From Elusimicrobiota bacterium (GTDB lineage Bacteria; Elusimicrobiota; Elusimicrobia; UBA1565): a DNA stretch of 19,931 nt. Position 1 is the first letter of the stretch. The number at the start of each line of letters is the position of its first letter. Of the stretch, positions 14,364 through 19,931 are shown piece by piece. The notes beneath the pieces are model-generated. The model saw nothing but the letters and a program-made list of their open reading frames with translations. It had not been told where the DNA came from and searched no databases. A program made the translations under genes and the position numbers. The stretch covers positions 1 through 19,931 of the forward strand of contig DMEZ01000066.1 in NCBI GenBank assembly GCA_003450735.1. Reading direction: 5' to 3'.

Positions 14364-15220
14364 AATACCTCTATTACCCCGGCTGCTCCCTGAAAGGCTC
14401 GGGCAAGGCCTACGAGGAATCACTTCTCGCGGTCTTCCGCGCCCTGGGCGTCCCCCTCGCGGAGTTGGACGACTGGAACTGCTGCGGCGCGACCGCCTAT
14501 ATGTCGGTCGAGGAGACCAAGTCTTACGCCCTGGCGGCCCGCAACCTGGCCATCGCCGAGCGCGAAGGCCTCGACGTCATCGCCCCCTGCAGCGCCTGCT
14601 ATCTCGTCCTCAACAAGACCCAGCACGCCCTGCAGGAGAACGCCGGCATCCGCAGCCGCGTGAGCGGCGCCCTCGGAGCCGCTGGCCTGAGCTATCAGGG
14701 CCATGTCCGCGTCCGGCACCCGCTCGACGTCCTCATCAACGACATCGGGCTCGACGCGGTCAAGAAGAAGATCGTCAACCCCCTCAAGGGGCGCCGCTTC
14801 GCCCCCTACTACGGCTGCCAGCTCGTGCGGCCCTACTCGACCTTCGACGACCCGGTGAACCCCGTGACCATGGACAAGCTGGTCGCCGCCGCCGGGGCCG
14901 AGTGCGTGGAGTATCCGCTCAAGACCCGCTGCTGCGGCGGCAGCCTCACCGGCACCGTGCCGGAGGTCGGCCAGCGCCTCTCCTACATCCTCATCAAGGA
15001 GGCGATGAAGCGCAAGGCGGAGGCCATCGTGACCGTCTGCCCCCTCTGCCAGTTCAACCTGGACGGCTACCAGGACCAGATCTCGAGCCGCTTCTCGGAG
15101 GTCCGCCTGCCCATCGTCTACTTCACCCAGGTCCTCGGCCTGGCGATGGGCCTGCCCTCCGGCCAGCTGGGGATCCACCGCGGCATCATCGACGCCGGCG
15201 CCGTTCTGACAGCGAGGTAA
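14360..15220 (+). CDS. hdrB: Heterodisulfide reductase-like subunit B (CCG-domain, noncubane clusters)
   Basis: A 286-residue protein with two cysteine-rich CCG domains: C9-X31-C41/C42-X34-C77-x2-C80, and C153-X37-C191/C192-X34-C227-x2-C230. In methanogen HdrB these ten cysteines hold two noncubane [4Fe-4S] clusters that cleave a disulfide, and all ten are present here. The catalytic role is therefore kept, while the substrate in this bacterium is unknown; small thiols, a DsrC-like protein or another disulfide are possible. The ATG overlaps the hdrC stop (ATGA) with AAGGAG 8 nt upstream. It is followed by hdrA after 3 nt. Confidence 0.93.
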   Translation: MKYLYYPGCSLKGSGKAYEESLLAVFRALGVPLAELDDWNCCGATAYMSVEETKSYALAARNLAIAEREGLDVIAPCSACYLVLNKTQHALQENAGIRSRVSGALGAAGLSYQGHVRVRHPLDVLINDIGLDAVKKKIVNPLKGRRFAPYYGCQLVRPYSTFDDPVNPVTMDKLVAAAGAECVEYPLKTRCCGGSLTGTVPEVGQRLSYILIKEAMKRKAEAIVTVCPLCQFNLDGYQDQISSRFSEVRLPIVYFTQVLGLAMGLPSGQLGIHRGIIDAGAVLTAR

Positions 15221-15223
15221 GCC

Positions 15224-17188
15224 ATGAGAATCGGATTCTACATCTGCCACTGCGGCACCAACATCGCGGGCACCATCGACGCGGCGGCGGTGAGGGATTT
15301 CGCCGCCGAGCTCCCGGGCGTGGCCGTCTCCCGCGACTACAAGTACATGTGCTCGGACCCAGGCCAGGAGATGATCGTCCAGGACATCCGCGACAACAAG
15401 CTCGACCGCCTCGTGGTCGCGGCCTGCTCGCCCAGCCTGCACGAGGAGACCTTCCGCAAGGCGGCGGCGAAGGGCGGCATGAACTCCTTCTTCTTCCAGA
15501 TGGTCAACATCCGGGAGCACAACGCCTGGGTGCACGAGGACAAGGCCGCGGCCACGCAGAAGGCCAAGGACCAGGTCCGCGCCGCCATCACCCGTGTGCG
15601 CTTCCACAAGGCCCTGGAGAAGAAATCCGTTCCGGTCAACGCGAACGTCCTGGTCGTGGGCGGCGGCATCGCGGGCATCCACGCGGCCCTGACCCTGGCC
15701 AACGCGGGCAAGACGGTCACCTTAGTCGAGCGGGACTCGACCATCGGCGGACACATGGCCCTCTTCGACAAGACCTTCCCCACGCTCGACTGCGCGGCCT
15801 GCATCCTGACCCCGAAGATGTCGGCCGTGAAGAACCACCCCAACATCACCCTCTGGACGTACTCCGAGGTGAGCAAGGTCGAGGGCTACGTGGGCAACTA
15901 CAAGGTCACGGTCAAGCGCAAGACCCGCTACATCAAGGAGGACCTCTGCGTGGGCTGCCTGGACTGCATCGAGGCCTGCGTCTTCAAGGAACCCAAGTTC
16001 CGGGACGACTTCAACCAGGGCCTCTCCAAGCGCAAGCCGGTCTATATGTCCTTCCCGCAGGCCACCCCGAAGCTCGTGACCATCGACCCGGAGACCTGCA
16101 TCCAGCTCAAGACCGGCAAGTGCAGGAAGTCCTGCGCCGAGGCCTGCGACCGCAAGGCCATCGACTTCGAACTCAAGGACGAGATGAAGGAGCTCGAGGT
16201 CGGCGCCATCATCCTGGCGACGGGCTTCTCGGCCTTCGACCCCAAGCGGCACGCCTACTACGGCTACGGACGCTACCCCAACGTGTACTCGGCCCTCGAG
16301 GTCGAGCGCCTGGTCAACGCGTCGGGCCCCACGAACGGCGAGGTCGTTTTGCGGGACGGCAAGCACCCCAAGGCCATCGGCATCATCCACTGCGTGGGCT
16401 CGCGCGACGAGCACACCAACAAGTGGTGCTCGCGGGTGTGCTGCATGTACTCGCTCAAGCTCGCCCACCTGCTCAAGGAGCACACGGGGGCCGAGATCTA
16501 CGACTTCTACATCGATATGCGCACCCCGGGCAAGACCTACGAGGAGTTCTACGACCGGCTCCTCCAGGAAGGCGTGCACTTCATCCGCGGCCGGGTGGCC
16601 GAGGTCAACGACTGGGCCATGACCCCCGAAGAGGAGGGCAAGCTCGTCATCCGCGTCGAGGACACCCTGGCGGGCTTCGTGCGCCGCATCCCGGTGGACA
16701 TGGTGGTGCTCTCCCAGGGCCTCGAGGCCCGCAAGGACGCGGGGGACGTGCGGCGCCTCTTCAACATCGGCTGCGGCACCGAGGGGTTCTTCCAGGAGCG
16801 ACATCCCAAGCTCGCCCCGGTCAGCACCTTCGCGGACGGGATCTTCATCGCGGGCGCCTGCCAGGGCCCCAAGGACATCCCGGACACGGTGGCCCAGGCC
16901 GGCGCCGCGGCGGCCGAGGCGCTCGCGCTCGTCGACGCCGGACACGTCGAGCTCGAGCCCAACACCTCGCACGTGGTGGAGGAGGAGTGCTGCGGCTGCA
17001 AGTCCTGCGTGCCGCTCTGCCCGTACTCGGCCATCAGCTTCGACGAGGCCAAGAAGAAGGCCTCGATCAACGAGGTGCTCTGCAAGGGCTGCGGCGTGTG
17101 CGCGGCGGCCTGCCCGTCGGGCTCCATCCGCCAGAACCTGTTCGAGGACGAGGAACTATTCGGAGAGATCGAGGGGGTGCTCTCGTGA
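15224..17188 (+). CDS. hdrA: Heterodisulfide reductase-like subunit A, flavin electron-bifurcating hub
   Basis: A 654-residue iron-sulfur flavoprotein. The N-terminal domain (1-135) has C8/C10 (CHCG), C43 and C68, typical of HdrA. The FAD-binding Rossmann domain has GGGIAG (146-151) and acidic E169. An inserted ferredoxin segment has C242/C245/C248/C252 and a second set C292/C300/C304/C308. The thioredoxin-reductase-like part includes HCVGSRDE and CSRVCC (390-407). The C-terminal ferredoxin domain has C589/C592/C595/C599 and C620/C623/C626/C630. The FAD is the expected bifurcation site, splitting H2 electrons between a low-potential acceptor and HdrBC. No in-frame stop or selenocysteine is present, and MvhD is a separate gene rather than a fusion. 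GAGG lies 6 nt before the ATG. The gene overlaps mvhD by 4 nt. Confidence 0.95.
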   Translation: MRIGFYICHCGTNIAGTIDAAAVRDFAAELPGVAVSRDYKYMCSDPGQEMIVQDIRDNKLDRLVVAACSPSLHEETFRKAAAKGGMNSFFFQMVNIREHNAWVHEDKAAATQKAKDQVRAAITRVRFHKALEKKSVPVNANVLVVGGGIAGIHAALTLANAGKTVTLVERDSTIGGHMALFDKTFPTLDCAACILTPKMSAVKNHPNITLWTYSEVSKVEGYVGNYKVTVKRKTRYIKEDLCVGCLDCIEACVFKEPKFRDDFNQGLSKRKPVYMSFPQATPKLVTIDPETCIQLKTGKCRKSCAEACDRKAIDFELKDEMKELEVGAIILATGFSAFDPKRHAYYGYGRYPNVYSALEVERLVNASGPTNGEVVLRDGKHPKAIGIIHCVGSRDEHTNKWCSRVCCMYSLKLAHLLKEHTGAEIYDFYIDMRTPGKTYEEFYDRLLQEGVHFIRGRVAEVNDWAMTPEEEGKLVIRVEDTLAGFVRRIPVDMVVLSQGLEARKDAGDVRRLFNIGCGTEGFFQERHPKLAPVSTFADGIFIAGACQGPKDIPDTVAQAGAAAAEALALVDAGHVELEPNTSHVVEEECCGCKSCVPLCPYSAISFDEAKKKASINEVLCKGCGVCAAACPSGSIRQNLFEDEELFGEIEGVLS

Positions 17189-17688
17189 GCGAGAAAAGGC
17201 GATTCGAGCCGAAGATCGTGGCGTTCTTCTGCAACTGGTGCACCTACACCGCGGCGGACTTGGCGGGCGTCTCCCGCATCAAGTACGCCCCCAACGCGCG
17301 GGTCATCCGCGTGATGTGTTCCGGCCGCGTGGACCCGCAGTTCATCCTCGACGCCTTCGCCAAGGGCGCCGACGGGGTCCTGCTCGGCGGCTGCCACCCC
17401 GGCGACTGCCACTACGCCGAAGGCAACTACAAGACCCTGCGCCGCATGCGCCTCCTGGAGCGGATGCTCAAGGGCATGGGCATCGAGGACGGCCGCTTCC
17501 GCCTGGAATGGATCTCCGGCGCGGAAGGCGACAAGGTCAAGGTCGTCATCAACGACATGGTCGAGAAGGTGCGCGCCCTCGGGCCGCTGGACCTCCCCGG
17601 CCGCGCGAAGGGGTGGGACAAGGAGCTGGAAGCCCTGGCCCACGGCGTCCGCAAATCCGAAGACAAGAAGGAGCCCACCCATGCCTGA
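17185..17688 (+). CDS. mvhD: F420-non-reducing hydrogenase iron-sulfur subunit D
   Basis: A 167-residue linker protein that binds one [2Fe-2S] cluster and joins the hydrogenase to HdrA. The five family cysteines are visible: C16/C19 (FCNWCTY), C45 (VMCSGRVD), and C70/C75 (GGCHPGDCHY). The length is a little above the usual 140 or so because of a charged C-terminal tail. GTG at 17185 overlaps the hdrA stop (GTGA), with GAGGGGG 7 nt upstream. It overlaps mvhG by 8 nt. Its position between hdrA and mvhG is the classic order and shows that electrons pass from MvhG through MvhD to HdrA. Confidence 0.94.
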   Translation: MSEKRRFEPKIVAFFCNWCTYTAADLAGVSRIKYAPNARVIRVMCSGRVDPQFILDAFAKGADGVLLGGCHPGDCHYAEGNYKTLRRMRLLERMLKGMGIEDGRFRLEWISGAEGDKVKVVINDMVEKVRALGPLDLPGRAKGWDKELEALAHGVRKSEDKKEPTHA

Positions 17689-18652
17689 GAAGCCCAAGGT
17701 CGCTTTCTACTGGTGCGCCTCCTGCGGAGGCTGCGAGGAGGCCGTCGTCGACCTCGCCGAGGACATCCTGGGCGTCGTGAACGCCGTGGACATCGTCCTC
17801 TGGCCCGTCGCGATGGACTTCAAGAAGAAGGACATCGAGGCCCGGCCCGACAAATCCATCACCGTCTCCTTCATCAACGGCGCGATCCGCACGACCGAGC
17901 AGGAGGAGTGGGTCCGCCTCCTGCGCCGCAAGAGCCAGTTCGTCATCTCCTTCGGAGCCTGCGCCAACTCGGGCGGCATCCCCGGCCTGGCCAACCAGTT
18001 CACGCGGGAGCAGATCCTCAAGTTCTCCTACGAGGACTCCCCGAGCGTGAGCAACGAGGCCAAGACCCGGCCCCAGGCCTCCTGCCAGGACGAGGGCCAC
18101 GCCCTCTCCCTGCCGACCCTGCACAACGTGGTGCGCAGCCTCGACCAGGTCATCGAGGTCGAGTACACCCTGCCGGGCTGCCCCCCCACCCCGAAGCTCA
18201 TCGCGGGCGCCGTCACGGCGCTCCTTTCGGGCAAGCTGCCGCCCAAGGGCACGGTCCTCTCCCCGGACATCGCCCTCTGCGAGGAATGCCCCCGCAAGGA
18301 CAGCAAGCCGGCGGACCTGGCCCTCGCGGAGTTCAAGCGGCCGCACTCCTCGCCCATCGACCCCGAGAAGTGCCTGCTGGCCCAAGGCTTCACCTGCATG
18401 GGCCCGGCCACCCGCTCCGGCTGCGAGGCGCTCTGCGTGAAGGGCAACATGCCCTGCACCGGCTGCTTCGGCCCGACCTCGCGCGTGCGCGACCAGGGCG
18501 CCAAGTACGTCTCCTCCGTCGTCTCCAACATCGTCCCGAAGGACGAAGCCGGGATCGACGCGGTGCTCGCCGGGATCCCCGATCCCATCGGCACCTTCTA
18601 CCGCTACGGAATGCCGAAGTCCATCCTGAGAAGGAAGGTGGATCTGTCATGA
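17681..18652 (+). CDS. mvhG: [NiFe]-hydrogenase small subunit, group 3c type
   Basis: A 323-residue small subunit carrying electrons from the NiFe site. The proximal cluster ligands are C12/C15 (WCASCGGCEE), C94 (GACA) and C167 (PGCPPTP). The medial and distal clusters are supplied by C200/C203 and C231/C239/C248/C252/C259/C262. There is no twin-arginine signal, so the enzyme is cytoplasmic, as expected for group 3. An insert with an extra cysteine (C135) lies at about 118-145. AAGGAG lies 7 nt before the ATG, and the start overlaps mvhD by 8 nt. The stop overlaps the mvhA start by 4 nt, so the hydrogenase subunits should be made in equal amounts. Confidence 0.94.
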   Translation: MPEKPKVAFYWCASCGGCEEAVVDLAEDILGVVNAVDIVLWPVAMDFKKKDIEARPDKSITVSFINGAIRTTEQEEWVRLLRRKSQFVISFGACANSGGIPGLANQFTREQILKFSYEDSPSVSNEAKTRPQASCQDEGHALSLPTLHNVVRSLDQVIEVEYTLPGCPPTPKLIAGAVTALLSGKLPPKGTVLSPDIALCEECPRKDSKPADLALAEFKRPHSSPIDPEKCLLAQGFTCMGPATRSGCEALCVKGNMPCTGCFGPTSRVRDQGAKYVSSVVSNIVPKDEAGIDAVLAGIPDPIGTFYRYGMPKSILRRKVDLS

Positions 18653-19931
18653 AAACCGTCATCTCCATCGATCCCATCACCCGCCTCGAAGGCCACGGCA
18701 AGATCGAGGTGTTCCTCAACGACAAGGGCGACGTGGACCGCGCGTACATGCAGGTCCCCGAGCTGCGGGGCTTCGAGGTGTTCAGCCTCGGCCGGCCGGC
18801 GGAGGACATGCCGCAGATCACCTCCCGCATCTGCGGCGTCTGCCCCACGGCCCACCACATGGCCGCCACGAAGGCCTTGGACGACCTCTACAAGGTCGAG
18901 CCGGCCTCCGCAGGCCGGAAGATCCGCGAACTGGTCTACAACGCCTTCATGCTCGAGGACCACGCCATCCACGTCTACGTCCTGGGCGGTCCGGACTTCA
19001 TCGTAGGCCCCGACGCCCCCAAGGAGCTGCGCAACATCGTGGGCGTCATCGGCAAGGTCGGCCTGGAGGTCGGAAAGAAGGTCATCTCCATGCGCCGGCG
19101 CATCCGCGAGCTCATCACCTACGCGGGCGGCAAGGTCATCCACCCCGTCCTGGGTCTGCCGGGCGGCGTGGCCAAGTCCATCTCGCCCGACGAGCTGCCC
19201 AAGTTCAAGGAGCTGGCCAAGGACGGTCTCGAGTTCGCCGAGTTCACCCTGCAGGTGTTCCGAGACATCGTGCTCAAGAACAAGGCCTACGTGGACCTCA
19301 TCACCTCGGAGGCCTACACCCACAAGACCTACTACATGGGCATGGTGGACCAGGACGACCGGGTGAACTTCTACGACGGCAAGCTCCGGGTCGTGACCCC
19401 CGAGGGAGGTGAGCACTCCAAGTTCGACCCGCGCAAGTACCTCGACCACATCGCCGAGCACGTCGAGCCCTGGAGCTACATCAAGTTCAACTATCTGAAG
19501 TCCGTGGGCTGGAAGGGCTTCACCGACGGCCCGGACAGCGGCGTCTACGCCGTGGCCCCCATGGCGCGCCTCAACGCGGCCGCGGGCATGGCCACCCCCA
19601 AGGCGCAGAAGGCCTACGAGGAGCTCTTCAAGACCCTCGGCAAGCCCTGCCACCACACCCTGGCCACCCATTGGGCGCGCGTAGTCGAGATGATCCAGGC
19701 GGCGGAGCGCATGGTCGAGCTGGTCAACGACCCGGAGATCACGAGCAAGGACGTGCGCACGATCCCCACCCAGAAGCCGACCTCGGGCGTGGGCGTCGTG
19801 GAAGCCCCCCGCGGGACGCTCTTCCACCACTACGAGACCGACGAGCGCGGCATCCTCACCAAGGCCAACCTCATCGTGGCCACGCAGAACAACTCGGCGC
19901 GCATCGCGATGAGCGTGGAGAAGGCGGCCAA
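18649..19931 (+). CDS. mvhA: [NiFe]-hydrogenase large subunit, group 3c type, 3' end outside window
   Basis: The first 427 or so residues of the catalytic large subunit, open to the right edge. The L0 motif ITRLEGHGKIEV (10-21) and the N-terminal nickel-ligand motif RICGVCPTAHH (60-70, nickel cysteines C62 and C65) are intact. The C-terminal DPCxxC ligand motif and any cleavable tail lie beyond the window. The motif and surroundings fit F420-non-reducing MvhA rather than membrane group 1 or 4 enzymes. The ATG overlaps the mvhG stop, with GGAAGG upstream. Nickel insertion would need the HypA and Mrp-type ATPase encoded on the other strand, followed by an endopeptidase that is not visible here. 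Confidence 0.95.
   Translation, partial: MKTVISIDPITRLEGHGKIEVFLNDKGDVDRAYMQVPELRGFEVFSLGRPAEDMPQITSRICGVCPTAHHMAATKALDDLYKVEPASAGRKIRELVYNAFMLEDHAIHVYVLGGPDFIVGPDAPKELRNIVGVIGKVGLEVGKKVISMRRRIRELITYAGGKVIHPVLGLPGGVAKSISPDELPKFKELAKDGLEFAEFTLQVFRDIVLKNKAYVDLITSEAYTHKTYYMGMVDQDDRVNFYDGKLRVVTPEGGEHSKFDPRKYLDHIAEHVEPWSYIKFNYLKSVGWKGFTDGPDSGVYAVAPMARLNAAAGMATPKAQKAYEELFKTLGKPCHHTLATHWARVVEMIQAAERMVELVNDPEITSKDVRTIPTQKPTSGVGVVEAPRGTLFHHYETDERGILTKANLIVATQNNSARIAMSVEKAA

Noticed and set aside
15722..16972. 416-residue minus-strand frame inside hdrA, plus similar frames opposite hdrB and mvhA
   Set aside because: These are shadows of strongly supported hydrogenase/Hdr genes with codon bias that opens the antisense frames.
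14341..17184. Long + strand frame upstream of and in frame with mvhD
   Set aside because: It is an alternative frame of hdrB and hdrA, whose cysteine motifs are in the other frames; only the part from the GTG at 17185 is the real mvhD.
13728..18652. F420-reducing hydrogenase (Frh) reading
   Set aside because: There is no FrhB-type F420-binding subunit, whereas MvhD and HdrA are present in the canonical Mvh-Hdr order.

Overview
The window is a GC-rich, tightly packed bacterial segment whose core is a divergently transcribed regulatory, maturation and catalytic locus for a cytoplasmic [NiFe]-hydrogenase/heterodisulfide-reductase-like complex (group 3c type, MvhADG-HdrABC). The host is probably an uncultured anaerobic or facultative bacterium. 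Hdr-Mvh operons, NtrC/sigma-54 regulation and giant secreted proteins all occur in groundwater Elusimicrobiota, but also in Desulfobacterota and other phyla, so this placement is a low-confidence inference. No rRNA, tRNA, CRISPR array or insertion sequence was seen.

Layout. (1) 1-108 encodes a fragment of a CoA-transferase alpha subunit on the + strand. It runs straight into G and C homopolymer tracts (about 87-142) that look like an assembly or sequencing break. (2) 35-5434 (-) is a giant exported protein with a proline/alanine/lysine-rich middle, a coiled coil and a poly-Gly tail; its 3' end is unreliable because of that break. (3) 5507-12066 (-) is a six-gene, mostly overlapping run. In transcription order it holds a membrane sensor kinase, an NtrC-family sigma-54 activator, hypA, an Mrp/MinD-type ATPase (probable HypB substitute), an Ldh_2-family malate/lactate-type dehydrogenase, and a SAM O-methyltransferase. 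(4) 12067-12208 is an AT-rich divergent control region with an inverted repeat, phased TTTGCC repeats and a sigma-54-like -24/-12 element. (5) 12209-19931 (+) is an eight-gene operon: lone receiver, receiver-histidine kinase, hdrC, hdrB, hdrA, mvhD, mvhG and mvhA (cut by the window edge). Every junction overlaps or has a gap of 3 nt or less.

How the genes work together. The kinase/sigma-54 activator pair on the - strand probably controls the divergent hydrogenase operon, and perhaps its own operon. HypA and the Mrp-type ATPase would load nickel into MvhA. MvhAG oxidises H2, MvhD passes electrons to HdrA, and HdrA bifurcates at its FAD between a low-potential acceptor (ferredoxin-like) and HdrBC, whose physiological disulfide or other acceptor in a bacterium is unknown. 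The dehydrogenase and methyltransferase tied to the maturation genes are the least explained part and a possible clue to the acceptor or a cofactor.
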